Positions 18,736 through 29,019 are shown, numbered from the stretch's first letter. The stretch is 64,000 nucleotides of DNA from Marinibactrum halimedae (GCF_021234875.1 NZ_JAJQVM010000001.1:124001-188000), one strand, 5' to 3'. Translations and numbers: made by a program. The notes: a model not told the origin generated them from the sequence alone.

Positions 18736-19323
18736 ATGACAATAGAGCTGAGTAAGGTTGTTTGCTTTATTATGTTTGGAACTGTTTTGAGTACAGGAAC
18801 CCTGCTGTTGGCATGTAGTGGCCACTCATCTAACACTGAGAAAGGCGCGATGGCTTTAGCATCTACGGACAAGCACCATCATGATGACTCGCATTCTGCT
18901 TCCGAAGGCTATATGAAGCCTGGTGCAGGAGTGACATTTACTAATGATTATGATGGGAAATCAAACCCCGGTGTTATGGAGTCGTTTACCTTATCTGCTA
19001 AGTTGTTACAGCCGGTTGATAATGTTCAGTTCTCTATTTCATCTCCAGACAACATCTTAGTGGGCGGCGAAATTCAGTATTCAGAGGTGTCGCCCCAATC
19101 GAATACCATTGAAATCCCCATATCGGTACTGTCTTCTGAAGAGGGTCGTTATTACTTAAACGTTCAAGTCGTAACGAATGCCAGTGGCTATCAATCTAGT
19201 CGCGCCCATGCCGTAAAAGTGGTATTTGGAAATCCTCCTGCAATGAAGTCGAAGACGGTACATACCACGGCAGACGGTGAATCGATTGTGATTATGGAAG
19301 CACAAGAAACCATTAGTGAATAA
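18736..19323 (+). CDS. small lipoprotein of unknown function
   Basis: A 195-residue predicted lipoprotein: hydrophobic segment about 8-25, lipobox LLAC with C27. A short His/Asp-rich stretch (KHHHDDSH, about 46-53) could bind metal. The remaining domain has alternating hydrophobic strands typical of a beta-sandwich (VMESFTLSAKLLQPV, IEIPISVLSSEEGRYYLNVQV). I do not recognise the family. It starts 12 bp after the metallopeptidase lipoprotein gene, with GAGG upstream, so co-expression and a shared function are plausible inferences. It could be an accessory, inhibitor or substrate-presenting partner, but nothing in the sequence decides this. Confidence 0.7.
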   Translation: MTIELSKVVCFIMFGTVLSTGTLLLACSGHSSNTEKGAMALASTDKHHHDDSHSASEGYMKPGAGVTFTNDYDGKSNPGVMESFTLSAKLLQPVDNVQFSISSPDNILVGGEIQYSEVSPQSNTIEIPISVLSSEEGRYYLNVQVVTNASGYQSSRAHAVKVVFGNPPAMKSKTVHTTADGESIVIMEAQETISE

Positions 19324-19457
19324 TGGTTTCTTACTTTTCTTATAAACGCGTTATTCATCTTTAAGACTCTTCACTTCGGCACGCTGACTCATTTCTCTTG
19401 ACCCCCCCATTCAAGATGGTCAAACTCTGACACTGGACGAATTAACAGGTTTTGTTT

Positions 19458-19976
19458 ATGGCTCTGGTACTGGGTATTGATCCGGGTTCGCAAAAAACGG
19501 GTTTCGGTATCATCAATACGTTAAATGGTAAAAATGAATACATCAGTAGTGGTGTTATTCGCTTGCCCGCTGGTTCTCTTCCCGAGCGACTGAAACGCAT
19601 TTTCAGTGCAGTCACAGAGATTATTGAAGAGTACCATCCAGAAGAGATGGCCATTGAAAGTGTCTTTATGGCGAAGAATGCCAGCTCCGCACTGAAACTT
19701 GGTCAAGCGCGCGGTGCTGCGATTGTGGCTGGTGTGAATTTGGGTTTGGAAGTATCTGAATACGAAGCCCGAAAGGTAAAACAGTCTGTGGTTGGCAGCG
19801 GTGCCGCCGATAAACGTCAAGTTCAACATATGGTAAAACACCTCTTGCGGCTCAGTGCAATGCCACAAGAAGACGCTGCAGATGCATTGGCTGTCGCACT
19901 GTGTCATGCCAATACCCGCCATTACCTCATGCGTACTGCTTCTGCACAAACTTTTCGAAGAGGGCGACTTGTGTAA
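19458..19976 (+). CDS. ruvC: Holliday junction resolvase RuvC
   Basis: Endonuclease that cleaves Holliday junctions with RuvAB during recombination repair. At 172 residues with the ATG at 19458 it begins [17 protein letters not shown]. The frame runs two codons further up to a TTG that I reject. Acidic catalytic residues appear in IDPG, MAIESVF and [13 protein letters not shown], matching the RNase H-like active site. It heads ruvC-ruvA-ruvB and is usually preceded by yebC, which is missing here. No LexA box is evident to me in the 128 bp upstream. Confidence 0.96.
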   Translation: MALVLGIDPGSQKTGFGIINTLNGKNEYISSGVIRLPAGSLPERLKRIFSAVTEIIEEYHPEEMAIESVFMAKNASSALKLGQARGAAIVAGVNLGLEVSEYEARKVKQSVVGSGAADKRQVQHMVKHLLRLSAMPQEDAADALAVALCHANTRHYLMRTASAQTFRRGRLV

Positions 19977-20072
19977 GCTCTGTGTTTTTAAGGCACTTTT
20001 ACTTCCTCCTTTCTCAATAAGCCCAAATCGGAGTTGTCTTTTGGGTTCAAAAATAAGGTGATAAAACAGATT

Positions 20073-20696
20073 ATGATTGGTCGTTTACGTGGCTTGTTGG
20101 CCGAAAAATTACCTCCACAGGTGTTAATTGATGTGAATGGTGTGTTTTATGAAGTTCAGGCACCTATGACGAGCTTTTATCGATTACCGGAATTGGGCGA
20201 AGCTGTCACTCTGTTCACGCACTTATCGATCAGTGAAAATGCCCATCAACTTTTTGGGTTTTCATCCGAGTCTGAGCGCCAACTTTTTCGTGCCCTTATT
20301 AAAGTGAATGGTGTGGGGCCCAAAATGGCCTTAGCAGTACTGTCTGGTGTTGAGGCAGATGATTTTGTACGTTTTGTCAGCGAGGGTAATACGGCAGCAC
20401 TCGTCAAAGTGCCTGGCGTGGGTAAAAAAACGGCTGAACGTATGATTATCGAAATGCAAGATCGCCTGAAGGATTGGAAAACACAATCGTCTCCATTATG
20501 GGAGTTGGAAGAGGCCAGTCAGCCACAAGCTAAATCAACTGACGATATTGAGTCAGAAGCGCAAGATGCACTGATTGCATTGGGTTACAAGGCGACTGAG
20601 GCGGCGAAAATGATTGGTCGTGTTGCCAAGACAAAACGGTTTGAACGATGTGAAGACTTGATTCGTGAAGCGCTTCGTTCAACATTGCCAGCTTAA
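20073..20696 (+). CDS. ruvA: Holliday junction branch-migration protein RuvA
   Basis: Tetrameric junction-binding subunit that loads RuvB. With ATG at 20073 it begins MIGRLRGLLAEKLPP, the conserved N-terminus, and has 207 residues. The frame is open 13 codons further upstream, which I reject on homology. Helix-hairpin-helix segments are visible as IKVNGVGPKMALAVLSG and LVKVPGVGKKTAERMI. The C-terminal RuvB-contacting domain follows a linker (about 160-207). ruvC ends 96 bp upstream and ruvB starts 36 bp downstream. Confidence 0.97.
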   Translation: MIGRLRGLLAEKLPPQVLIDVNGVFYEVQAPMTSFYRLPELGEAVTLFTHLSISENAHQLFGFSSESERQLFRALIKVNGVGPKMALAVLSGVEADDFVRFVSEGNTAALVKVPGVGKKTAERMIIEMQDRLKDWKTQSSPLWELEEASQPQAKSTDDIESEAQDALIALGYKATEAAKMIGRVAKTKRFERCEDLIREALRSTLPA

Positions 20697-20732
20697 TAGC
20701 GGTTACATCTCGGCCTGATAAAAGAGAGTTTT

Positions 20733-21767
20733 ATGATCGAAAAAGATCAATTGCATGCTGAGCGTGTCATATCCCCCACAGTAAAGCCCGCAGAAGATGC
20801 GGTTGATCGGGCGGTACGTCCACGTAAATTGGAAGAGTATGTGGGGCAGCCGGTTGTGAAGGAGCAGATGGAGATTTTCATCACGGCAGCACGTGCACGA
20901 AAGGAGGCATTGGATCATACGCTGGTGTTTGGCCCGCCGGGGTTAGGTAAAACCACATTAGCCAATATTATCGCCGAAGAGATGAGCGTTACCTTGAAAT
21001 CCACTTCTGGCCCCGTGCTCGAAAAAGCCGGTGATTTAGCAGCTATTATGACCAATCTTGACCCTGGAGACGTGCTCTTTATTGATGAAATCCATCGATT
21101 GAGCCCTATGGTTGAAGAAGTGCTCTACCCGGCGATGGAAGATTACCAGTTGGACATTATGATCGGTGAAGGGCCTGCCGCCAGATCTATCAAGATCGAC
21201 TTACCCCCGTTTACCTTAGTGGGTGCCACCACTCGTGCTGGCTTACTCACCTCCCCTCTGCGGGATCGATTTGGCATTGTGCAGCGCCTTGAATATTACA
21301 ATGTTGAAGATTTAACTCACATTGTTCAGCGCTCAGGTCGTTTGATGGGTGTCGATATCGCTGAAACTGGAGCTTTAGAAGTAGCGAAGCGTGCTCGTGG
21401 TACACCGAGAATTGCCAATCGTTTACTGCGGCGAGTGAGGGATTATGCCGAAGTGAAGGCTGATGGCTTTGTCACCGAAGAAGTTGCGGACCAAGCACTT
21501 AACATGTTGAATGTGGATAATAAAGGCTTTGATCATATGGACCGACGATTGTTGACTGCCATGCTCGAAAAGTTTGGTGGTGGTCCGGTTGGTGTTGAGA
21601 GTTTAGCGGCGGCCATCAGTGAAGAGAGAGACACGATTGAGGATGTTCTTGAGCCCTATTTGATCCAGCAAGGTTTTATCGCAAGAACGCCGCGTGGTCG
21701 AGTACTCACCGAGCATGCTTATTCCCATTTTGGTTTGCCGATGCCAACTAAGTTAAAAGATTCATAA
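20733..21767 (+). CDS. ruvB: Holliday junction branch-migration ATPase RuvB
   Basis: AAA+ hexameric motor driving branch migration. 344 residues. The Walker A is GPPGLGKTT (about residue 68) and the Walker B is [10 protein letters not shown]. Sensor 1 sits in [19 protein letters not shown] and the sensor 2 arginine in [19 protein letters not shown]-terminal winged helix ends [10 protein letters not shown]. Last gene of ruvCAB, followed 61 bp later by ybgC at the head of the Tol-Pal cluster. Confidence 0.98.
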   Translation: MIEKDQLHAERVISPTVKPAEDAVDRAVRPRKLEEYVGQPVVKEQMEIFITAARARKEALDHTLVFGPPGLGKTTLANIIAEEMSVTLKSTSGPVLEKAGDLAAIMTNLDPGDVLFIDEIHRLSPMVEEVLYPAMEDYQLDIMIGEGPAARSIKIDLPPFTLVGATTRAGLLTSPLRDRFGIVQRLEYYNVEDLTHIVQRSGRLMGVDIAETGALEVAKRARGTPRIANRLLRRVRDYAEVKADGFVTEEVADQALNMLNVDNKGFDHMDRRLLTAMLEKFGGGPVGVESLAAAISEERDTIEDVLEPYLIQQGFIARTPRGRVLTEHAYSHFGLPMPTKLKDS

Positions 21768-21828
21768 ATCCATTCTTTTTGTTCATGTACCGTTCAACGT
21801 GACCCACCTATAAAACCTCGGAGTTTAT

Positions 21829-22257
21829 ATGAGGCAGTTTTCATGGCCGGTTCGAGTCTATATTGAAGACACTGACTCGGGAAAAATAGTGTATTACGTG
21901 AATTATTTAAAATTCATGGAGCGAGCTCGTACGGAATTATTGCGATCTCTTGGGCATGGCAAGGCTGCCGTTAGTGAAACTGGGCAGTTGATGGTGGTTG
22001 CAAACGCAGAGGTAAAATACTTAAGCCCTGCACGTTTGGATGATGAATTAATCGTCACGACGGCTATTGAAAGAAGTGCTCGAACTTTTTTGCTGTTTAA
22101 GCAGAGTGTAGTGCGTGATGGAGACGTATTGTGTGAAGGAGTTATAAAAGTGGGTTGCGTTAATCAAGATACAATGAAGCCCACTCAAATACCGATGCCT
22201 ATACGCGTTTCAGTCAATAATTGGTTGCAGGCAGAAACAGATGGCAAAATGCTATGA
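21829..22257 (+). CDS. ybgC: Tol-Pal-associated acyl-CoA thioesterase YbgC
   Basis: Hotdog-fold thioesterase of 142 residues that heads the Tol-Pal cluster in most Gammaproteobacteria. The active-site region reads YIEDTDSGKIVYYVNYLKFMERARTE, with the conserved Asp of EDTD. The ATG has GGAG 6 nt upstream. A 174-bp gap separates it from tolQ, longer than usual. The gap shows no gene, so tolQ may have its own promoter. Confidence 0.94.
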   Translation: MRQFSWPVRVYIEDTDSGKIVYYVNYLKFMERARTELLRSLGHGKAAVSETGQLMVVANAEVKYLSPARLDDELIVTTAIERSARTFLLFKQSVVRDGDVLCEGVIKVGCVNQDTMKPTQIPMPIRVSVNNWLQAETDGKML

Positions 22258-22431
22258 AGGCTTTAACATTTTAAAAAATGAATGAATGCCCTGTGGCTAA
22301 ATAAGAGGATCAGCCCTTTGCAATTAGGTAGGTTTGTTAAATAATCACGCGGGTGAGAAAGACATTCGTAATAATGACAAATAGTGCCGTTAAACGGTAA
22401 ATAACAAAGTAAATTAAGGAAAAACAGTAAT

Positions 22432-23124
22432 ATGGGGCAAGCTGAGCCGTTATCGATTTGGTCTCTCATAGCAGAAGCCAGTGTTTTGGTGCAGGGGGTT
22501 ATGGGGTTATTGTTTTTGGCTTCAGTGGTTTCTTGGGTGATGATTCTCCAATGTGGCGCATACCAAAGCCGTGTAAAGTCCCTGTTTGTAAGGTTTGATA
22601 AAGAATTTTGGTCGGGTGTGGATTTAGCGGAACTCTACAATCGAGCTAAGGTAGGAAAGCAAAATACCGTTGGCATTGAGAATATTTTTCGAGCGGGATT
22701 CTATGAGTTTTCCCGACTGCGAAGACAAGGCGCAACCGACCCCGGTGTGATTATGCAGGGGACGGAAAGGGCACTCAGAGTGGCGCTTGCTCGGGAGGAA
22801 GAAAAGCTCGAGGCCAATCTTCCATTTCTGGCCAGTGTTGCTTCGGTAAGCCCGTATATCGGTTTATTTGGTACGGTTTGGGGAATTATGAACTCCTTCA
22901 GAGGGTTGGCCAATGTTCATCAGGCCACACTTGCTACGGTAGCTCCGGGTATTTCAGAAGCGCTGGTTGCAACGGCAATGGGATTATTTGCCGCGATTCC
23001 AGCTGTTTTGGCTTACAACCGCTTTTCCGCAAGAGCGGAATCACTCAGTGGCAATTTTGAAACTTTTTCCGAAGAATTTACGGCATTGTTACATCGCAAA
23101 CTGCATTCATCACCGGGTAAATAA
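22432..23124 (+). CDS. tolQ: Tol-Pal system inner-membrane protein TolQ
   Basis: ExbB/MotA-type proton-channel subunit of the Tol-Pal system, which constricts the outer membrane at division. 230 residues with three transmembrane helices (about 16-38, 135-160 and 170-195). The conserved core ASVSPYIGLFGTVWGIMNSF and the APGISEALVATAMGLFAAIPAV helix are clear. tolR follows after 2 nt, indicating translational coupling. Confidence 0.97.
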   Translation: MGQAEPLSIWSLIAEASVLVQGVMGLLFLASVVSWVMILQCGAYQSRVKSLFVRFDKEFWSGVDLAELYNRAKVGKQNTVGIENIFRAGFYEFSRLRRQGATDPGVIMQGTERALRVALAREEEKLEANLPFLASVASVSPYIGLFGTVWGIMNSFRGLANVHQATLATVAPGISEALVATAMGLFAAIPAVLAYNRFSARAESLSGNFETFSEEFTALLHRKLHSSPGK

Positions 23125-23126
23125 TC

Positions 23127-23552
23127 ATGGCGGCTCGTAAAGGCGGTAAGCGAAAACCCATGGCGGAAATTAACGTTGTTCCGTATATCGATGTGATGCT
23201 GGTGTTGTTGGTGGTCTTTATGGTGACGGCCCCCCTGCTAATGCAAGGCGTTAAAGTGGAGTTACCCCAAGCGCCTTCTGCTCCAATGGAGAATGACGAC
23301 GAAGAGCCGTTGATTGTTTCAGTCAAAGCGGATGGTTCTTTTTATTTGAATTTAGGGGGTGACCAAGAGGCTAAAAAGCCTTTGGCCCAAATAAAAGAAA
23401 CTATTGCAAAGGTTTTACGTCAAAAACCCTCAACACCGGTTTTAGTTTGGGGAGATCAGAGCGTACCTTATGGCGAAGTCGTAAAGTTAATGACTGAACT
23501 ACAAGCGGCCGGAGCGGATTCGGTCGGCTTAGTGACGGAGCCACAAAGTTAG
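23127..23552 (+). CDS. tolR: Tol-Pal system protein TolR
   Basis: ExbD-like single-span protein of 141 residues. The transmembrane helix (about 18-38) contains the proton-path aspartate in VVPYIDVMLVLLVVFMVTAP. A periplasmic peptidoglycan-binding domain follows and ends VGLVTEP. It works with TolQ to energise TolA. One base separates its stop from the tolA start. Confidence 0.97.
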   Translation: MAARKGGKRKPMAEINVVPYIDVMLVLLVVFMVTAPLLMQGVKVELPQAPSAPMENDDEEPLIVSVKADGSFYLNLGGDQEAKKPLAQIKETIAKVLRQKPSTPVLVWGDQSVPYGEVVKLMTELQAAGADSVGLVTEPQS

Positions 23553-23553
23553 C

Positions 23554-24375
23554 ATGTCTGATCCAAATAGGTTTCGGCATCATCAATCAGGTCGGAGTTT
23601 GGTTTTCCCCATCTTCATCAGTTTAGTCCTTCATGGGGCCATTCTTTTGGTGGTGACTTGGGGGTGGGGGCTTCAGCAGGATGTTACTAAACACACTAAG
23701 CCCAAAGTTGTTCAAGCGAAACTGGTGCAGCTGGAACAAAAGTCTCCTAAACAAGTCGCGAAACCAAAGCCTAAGGTGATTGACCTTACTAGAAAGAAAG
23801 CCGAAGAAAAAAAACGTCAAGAAGCGCAACGTAAACGCGAGCGTGAAAAACAACGTGCCTTAGCAAAGAAGAAAGAGGCTGAACGTAAAGCATTAGAAAA
23901 GAAAAAAGCAGAAGAAAAAGCAGCACGTGAAAAAGCCGAGCAAGAGCGATTAAGAAAAGAAATGGCTCGTGAGCTTGAAAATTTAGAACAACAAGAGCGT
24001 GATAGGCAATTACAGCAAGAGCTGGCTGACGCCCAAGCAGCGGAAGAGGCTATGCTGGCAGAGCAGCAAGCTGAAGCGACGGCTCAAAGCTATGTGGCCT
24101 TAATTGCGTCTAGAGTGGAGCAGTATTGGAGTCGACCTCCGTCGGCACGATTAGGAATGACATGTGAATTACTTATACAGCTTGTACCAACAGGACGTGT
24201 TATTAATGTCACGATTGTAAAAGGGAGCGGTGACGCGGCTTTTGATCGCTCTGCGAAACAAGCGGTATTAAAGGCCGAGCAATTTAATGAGCTTCAAGAT
24301 GTTAAACCCGAAGTATTTGAACGCTACTTTCGTCAGCTTCGACTCGTGTTTAAGCCTGAGGATTTAAGACTCTAG
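23554..24375 (+). CDS. tolA: Tol-Pal system protein TolA
   Basis: 273-residue inner-membrane protein spanning the periplasm to TolB/Pal. One N-terminal helix (about 14-35) is followed by a long Lys/Glu/Ala-rich helix (about 55-175, repeated [14 protein letters not shown] blocks) and a C-terminal TolA III domain (about 178-273; [23 protein letters not shown]). Shorter than E. coli TolA (421 residues) because the helix is shorter. Sits within tightly spaced tolQRAB. Confidence 0.95.
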   Translation: MSDPNRFRHHQSGRSLVFPIFISLVLHGAILLVVTWGWGLQQDVTKHTKPKVVQAKLVQLEQKSPKQVAKPKPKVIDLTRKKAEEKKRQEAQRKREREKQRALAKKKEAERKALEKKKAEEKAAREKAEQERLRKEMARELENLEQQERDRQLQQELADAQAAEEAMLAEQQAEATAQSYVALIASRVEQYWSRPPSARLGMTCELLIQLVPTGRVINVTIVKGSGDAAFDRSAKQAVLKAEQFNELQDVKPEVFERYFRQLRLVFKPEDLRL

Positions 24376-24391
24376 TTTTTATGGGGGATAC

Positions 24392-25693
24392 GTGAGAAAC
24401 CATATTATTAAAAAAGTCGCATTGGGTATTGCGGTAATCGTCACAAGCGTATTCGCTCGGGCAGAATTAACCATTGAAATTACACAAGGTAGTGATAATC
24501 CAACTTCCATTGCGATTGTGCCTTTTAAGTCCCCAGTGGGGCTTCCAGAGGATGTTGCCGCTATTGTGTCGGCCGATTTACAGCGTAGTGGTCAGTTTGA
24601 CCCTATCCCCAGAAAAAATATGCTGGCATTACCTCAATCGGCATCAGAAGTTTTTTATCGCGACTGGCGTGCATTGGGTGGTGAATATTTGGTTATTGGT
24701 GGGATAGAGAATGTCGGTGGTAATTACCAAGTCTGGTATGAGTTGTATGATGTACTAAATCAGCGACAAATTGATCGTGACCGCGCTACCGCATCACCTA
24801 AAGATTTGCGCGGTTTGGCGCATTTTGTCAGTGATAAGGTGTATGAAAAAATCACCGGCATTCGCGGTGCTTTTTCTACAAAAATTGCTTACGTCGAGGT
24901 TCAGCGTGATAAGTCGAACCCTAAAAATGCTACGTATCGACTTGTTCGAGCGGATGCGGATGGCGCGCGTGAACAATCTATCTTAGAGTCTAAACACCCT
25001 TTACTTTCACCACGTTGGTCACCGGATGGCAAAAAAATTGCGTATGTTTCATTTGAGACCTCTCGTCCAGCGGTATTTATCCAAGATATTTTTTCTGGCC
25101 AACGTCAACAAATGACGAATTTTCAAGGCTTAAATGGTGCACCAAGCTGGTCTCCTGATGGAAAGCAATTAGCCTTTGTTTTGTCTAAAGATGGTAATCC
25201 AGAAATTTACACAATGGATATTGCGACAAAGCGATATTCGAGAATCACAAATCATTTTGCTATTGATACTGAGCCGAGCTGGAGTGGAGATGGAAAATCC
25301 ATCATTTTCACATCAAATCGCGGTGGACAGCCTCAGATTTACCAAGTTACTCTTGCCAGCGGAAGAGTGGAGCGCCTAACCTTTTATGGTGATTATAATG
25401 CTCGTTCGAGTTTGTCTCCGGACGGCAAGACGATGGTGATGGTGCATAGGGAGGATGGTGTATTTCATATTGCCGCACAGAATGTCGAAACGGGCGATAT
25501 GAGAATACTTACTGAAACACATTTGGACGAATCTCCAAGCATTGCCCCTAATGGCGCTATGCTGCTCTACGCGACACAGCATAATGGCAAAGGTATACTG
25601 GCGGCGGTTTCATTGGATGCAGGTGTAAAATTCAGATTGCCTTCGCAAGAGGGTGATGTCAGGGAGCCTGCTTGGTCTCCATTTTTGCAATAA
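24392..25693 (+). CDS. tolB: Tol-Pal system beta-propeller protein TolB
   Basis: Periplasmic protein of 433 residues with GTG start at 24392 and GGGGG upstream. It has a cleavable signal peptide (1-23, ending at FARA). The N-terminal domain (to about 160) binds TolA. A six-bladed propeller follows, with repeats such as [45 protein letters not shown] and [13 protein letters not shown]. It shuttles between TolA and Pal. Confidence 0.97.
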   Translation: MRNHIIKKVALGIAVIVTSVFARAELTIEITQGSDNPTSIAIVPFKSPVGLPEDVAAIVSADLQRSGQFDPIPRKNMLALPQSASEVFYRDWRALGGEYLVIGGIENVGGNYQVWYELYDVLNQRQIDRDRATASPKDLRGLAHFVSDKVYEKITGIRGAFSTKIAYVEVQRDKSNPKNATYRLVRADADGAREQSILESKHPLLSPRWSPDGKKIAYVSFETSRPAVFIQDIFSGQRQQMTNFQGLNGAPSWSPDGKQLAFVLSKDGNPEIYTMDIATKRYSRITNHFAIDTEPSWSGDGKSIIFTSNRGGQPQIYQVTLASGRVERLTFYGDYNARSSLSPDGKTMVMVHREDGVFHIAAQNVETGDMRILTETHLDESPSIAPNGAMLLYATQHNGKGILAAVSLDAGVKFRLPSQEGDVREPAWSPFLQ

Positions 25694-25801
25694 TTAATAC
25701 AGTTCAGATCACAGCTGAAGCAGATTTACTTAAAAGCGTCACAGAAATTGTGTGCAAGTAACTTATAGAATTAAGAATTAACAAAAACTGGGAGTGAAAA
25801 A

Positions 25802-26293
25802 ATGAAAATGTTAAAACAGGGCTTTGGGCTAATTATTTTTACTGCTGTTTTGGCAGGTTGTAGCAGTACTCAAACTACTGAGGCTCCAGAACCTGCTCCA
25901 GCTGATACTGGCGCCGGTTCTATGGGCGCTGATAGTGGCAGTGTTGTTGATGAGCCTACCGAGCCTGAAGTGCAATTGGATACGGTCTTCTACTTCGATT
26001 TTGACCAAGCCATTTTGCGCCCTGATGCGCGTATCGCTCTTGCTGGGCATGCGGCAGAGTTAAAGTCCAGCCCTCGTTCTGTTCGTTTGGAAGGTCATGC
26101 AGACGAACGTGGTTCTCGTGAGTATAATATGGCTTTGGGTGAGCGTCGCGCGAACGCAGTTCGTGATTTCCTTGTACTTCAAGGGGTTGATGCCAGTTTG
26201 ATCGAAACCATTAGCTACGGTGAAGAGCAACCATTGGCTTTAGGTATGAGTGAGTCTTCTTGGTCGCAAAACCGTCGTGTAGAGCTTAAGTAA
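25802..26293 (+). CDS. pal: peptidoglycan-associated lipoprotein Pal
   Basis: Outer-membrane lipoprotein of 163 residues: lipobox LAGC (C20), an Ala/Pro/Glu-rich linker to about residue 58, then an OmpA-like peptidoglycan-binding domain. That domain carries VFYFDFDQAILRPDA and LEGHADERGSREYNMALGERRA, including the diaminopimelate-contacting Asp/Arg. A GGGAG ribosome-binding site precedes the ATG. It follows tolB by 108 bp and precedes cpoB by 6 bp. Confidence 0.97.
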   Translation: MKMLKQGFGLIIFTAVLAGCSSTQTTEAPEPAPADTGAGSMGADSGSVVDEPTEPEVQLDTVFYFDFDQAILRPDARIALAGHAAELKSSPRSVRLEGHADERGSREYNMALGERRANAVRDFLVLQGVDASLIETISYGEEQPLALGMSESSWSQNRRVELK

Positions 26294-26299
26294 TTTTTC

Positions 26300-27142
26300 A
26301 TGACCTTGAAAATGATCACGGTGGCTATTGTAGCCACCGTATTTAGTGTAAATGTTTTTAGTCAAGCAAGAGTGTTTGACTCTCAACCTGATTCTTCTTC
26401 TCAGGAACGCAATCCTGCTTCCGCTACGTCCTATCCTACAAATCAACCCCCACCGCCTAAACCCGTCAATGCCTCTACAGATCTCTTTTATAATTTTCAG
26501 CTCTTGCAGCAAGAAGTGCTTGAATTACGAGGTTTAGTAGAGCAACAAGCCTTTGAAATAAAGCGCCTAAAACAACAGCGTTTAGACGACTATATGGATT
26601 TGGATCGACGTGTGAGTGATCTATCTAAGAGTGGAATGTCTCCTGCTACGCGCCAATCAGATAGGTTAAACCAAGCTACGAATCTTTCGAGTGGTGCCGC
26701 CGATTTGGGTACGCCTTCATCGTTGCCAAGTTCGATGAATAACACGGCACAACCTGTCATCAAGGAGGTCAGTGAGCGATATCTTTATCGTCAAGCGATT
26801 GATCTACTGTTGAAGAAGAAGGATTTTGATGGTGCGTCTAGTTTGTTATCCCAATATTTAAATGATTTTCCTGATGGTTTGTACGCGCCGAACGCATTAT
26901 ATTGGTTAGGGGAAATATCATTGAGTAAGGGGCAGTTGGCTGAGTCACAACAATGGTTTTCTCGCTTGCTCAGTGCCCATCCAGACCACAGTAAAGTTTC
27001 TGATGCTAAATTTAAGCTTGCCAAGGTTTACCATCAATCTGGGGACTCTTCAGCCGCTAAGTCATTGCTGGTCGAGTTAGCAGAAGGCAACAGTAATGCG
27101 TCCTCATTGGCAAAAGAATACTTACAAGTGAATTTCCCATAA
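26300..27142 (+). CDS. cpoB: cell division coordinator CpoB (YbgF)
   Basis: Periplasmic 280-residue protein that couples Tol-Pal constriction to PBP1B activity. Signal peptide about 1-21 (SVNVFSQA). A trimerising coiled coil lies at about 55-110 (LLQQEVLELRGLVEQQAFEI). After a Ser/Pro-rich linker, TPR repeats occupy about 155-275 (YRQAIDLLLKKKDFDGA, APNALYWLGEISLSKG). Last gene of the Tol-Pal operon. The 276-bp gap to queE contains no gene I can support. Confidence 0.94.
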   Translation: MTLKMITVAIVATVFSVNVFSQARVFDSQPDSSSQERNPASATSYPTNQPPPPKPVNASTDLFYNFQLLQQEVLELRGLVEQQAFEIKRLKQQRLDDYMDLDRRVSDLSKSGMSPATRQSDRLNQATNLSSGAADLGTPSSLPSSMNNTAQPVIKEVSERYLYRQAIDLLLKKKDFDGASSLLSQYLNDFPDGLYAPNALYWLGEISLSKGQLAESQQWFSRLLSAHPDHSKVSDAKFKLAKVYHQSGDSSAAKSLLVELAEGNSNASSLAKEYLQVNFP

Positions 27143-27418
27143 ATAAACGCATCTTTATCAACGTTGGTGTGTTTGTTTAATGAGCGCTGCTCGATTTGTA
27201 TGTTTTGTGAGTAGCGCCTGTTTCATCGATATCGACCTTCTTATCGATACCCTCCTTCTTAGTAATGATTACTAATGAATAATGGCCAGTGTATTGGTCG
27301 TTTTTCTTTTATTGTGAATCCGTTAAACTGCGCGCCCTTTGAACAATTCAGGGTTCCGTGCAGTGCAGCATAGCAACCTTCTGGACTTTATATTGTGTTT
27401 TATAGTTAGAGCTTTACG

Positions 27419-28069
27419 ATGTCTTCAACAACTCTTCGGATAACAGAAATCTTTTACTCACTGCAGGGTGAGTCGTTAACAGTGGGCTTGCCAACGTTAT
27501 TTGTTCGGCTTACTGGGTGTCCTTTAAGGTGTCAATATTGTGATTCTGAATATGCGTTTCATGGTGGTGAGCGTTTTTCTCTCGAAGAGTTATTGTCGAA
27601 AATTGAAAGCTATAAACCACAAAACATCTGTGTGACAGGGGGAGAGCCCTTGGCTCAAGTGGGGTGTATTGAGTTACTTGATTGTTTGGTCACTCGCAAA
27701 TACAGCGTCTCTCTTGAAACCAGCGGTGCAATCAGTGTTGAAAAAGTCCCTACTGCCGTGACAAAGGTCATGGATTTAAAAACACCTGGGTCAGGAGAGG
27801 TGGGGCGGAACCTATGGATGAATCTAGCGAGGTTGACTCGAAACGACCAAGTTAAGTTCGTAATTTGTAATCGTGAAGATTATGAGTGGGCAAAGTTTAA
27901 ATTGGATGAGCTTGAACTGGTCGATAAAGTGGGTGCGGTATTGTTCTCGCCAAGTTTTGGGCAAGTTGAGCCTAGAGATCTGGCGGAATGGATTATACAA
28001 GATAACCTCCCCGTTCGATTTCAAATGCAATTGCATAAATATTTATGGGGAGATGTACCAGGCCATTAA
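27419..28069 (+). CDS. queE: 7-carboxy-7-deazaguanine synthase QueE
   Basis: Radical SAM enzyme that converts 6-carboxytetrahydropterin to 7-carboxy-7-deazaguanine in the preQ0/queuosine pathway. 216 residues. The cluster-binding C-x3-C-x2-C is in TGCPLRCQYCDSEYAF (about residues 31-46), and the SAM/substrate segment GGEPLAQ follows. It sits upstream of queC, the next enzyme, as in Pseudomonas. Confidence 0.96.
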   Translation: MSSTTLRITEIFYSLQGESLTVGLPTLFVRLTGCPLRCQYCDSEYAFHGGERFSLEELLSKIESYKPQNICVTGGEPLAQVGCIELLDCLVTRKYSVSLETSGAISVEKVPTAVTKVMDLKTPGSGEVGRNLWMNLARLTRNDQVKFVICNREDYEWAKFKLDELELVDKVGAVLFSPSFGQVEPRDLAEWIIQDNLPVRFQMQLHKYLWGDVPGH

Positions 28070-28160
28070 ATACAATCTTGTATTGGTTTTGAAATATGGC
28101 AGCTTCAGTGCATAAAAAAGTTTTGCTGATAATAGTGTTGAATGCGAAAGGTAAACAAGT

Positions 28161-28847
28161 GTGAGTATGGCAGGTGAGAAAAAAAAGGCCGTGGTGCTGG
28201 TATCGGGTGGGTTAGATTCCACGACTGTGTTGGCCATAGCGAAAAGTGAAGGCTATGACTGTTACACCATGAGTTTTGATTATGGACAACGACACAGGGC
28301 GGAGCTTGAAGCAGCGGCTGTCTCGTCAAAGCAGTTAGGCGCAATTGATCATAAAGTGATTGCATTGGATTTGCGGGCCATCGGTGGTTCTGCGTTGACA
28401 GACGATGATATCGATGTTCCGGAAGAAGAGAGTACAGGCATTCCTGTCACCTATGTTCCTGCACGCAACACCGTGTTTCTCTCGATTGCTTTGGGTTGGG
28501 CCGAGGTATTGGGCGCCAATGATGTCTTTATTGGCGTGAATGCGGTCGATTATTCGGGGTACCCCGATTGTCGTCCAGAATTTATAAGGGCTTATGAATC
28601 TATGGCAAATTTGGCGACTAAGGCCGGTGTTGAGGGCAATAAGTTGTCCATCAGAGCCCCCCTTATGGAGATGACGAAAGCGGAAATTGTTCGAGTGGGT
28701 ACCGATTTAGGAGTTGATTACTCTTTGACGATTTCTTGTTATCAGGCAGACCATTTGGGTCGGGCTTGTGGAAAATGTGATAGCTGCCGATTGCGGCAAG
28801 AAGGGTTTGCTCAAGCAGGCTTGGCCGACCCAACTCGTTATTTGTAA
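28161..28847 (+). CDS. queC: 7-cyano-7-deazaguanine synthase QueC
   Basis: ATP-dependent enzyme that turns 7-carboxy-7-deazaguanine into preQ0 using ammonia. 228 residues. The PP-loop is [11 protein letters not shown] (about residues 12-22), and the C-terminal zinc site is C-x7-C-x2-C-x2-C in [18 protein letters not shown]. The GTG at 28161 has AAAGG nine nt upstream; an in-frame ATG two codons later is possible. The two tRNA-Lys genes follow. tRNA-Lys is not a queuosine substrate, so the adjacency is positional only. Confidence 0.97.
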   Translation: MSMAGEKKKAVVLVSGGLDSTTVLAIAKSEGYDCYTMSFDYGQRHRAELEAAAVSSKQLGAIDHKVIALDLRAIGGSALTDDDIDVPEEESTGIPVTYVPARNTVFLSIALGWAEVLGANDVFIGVNAVDYSGYPDCRPEFIRAYESMANLATKAGVEGNKLSIRAPLMEMTKAEIVRVGTDLGVDYSLTISCYQADHLGRACGKCDSCRLRQEGFAQAGLADPTRYL

Positions 28848-28978
28848 GTTCCTTTTGTAGTTTGAGAATTCAGTAAAGTATTAAGCGCTTTAAGGACAAA
28901 TATTTCAATCAAACAGTAACTGATTGTTTCTTATCCACTTATTTTGCTATTGGCACGGGATAAGTCGTTAAAAATCGC

Positions 28979-29006
28979 TTGAGTTTTGATTTTAGATCAG
29001 TACTAT
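28979..29006 (+). promoter_or_regulatory. sigma-70 promoter for the tRNA-Lys genes
   Basis: TTGAGT (28979-28984) and TACTAT (29001-29006), 16 bp apart, followed by a GC-rich ATGCGCC discriminator typical of stringently controlled stable-RNA promoters. The first tRNA starts 14 nt after the -10. Confidence 0.55.
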
Positions 29007-29019
29007 ATGCGCCTCCTTT

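Noticed and set aside
27302-27418. Possible preQ1 riboswitch upstream of queE-queC
   Set aside because: A GGTTCC segment and an AACC segment occur, but the A-rich 3' tail and CCCC pairing expected of the preQ1-I fold are absent.
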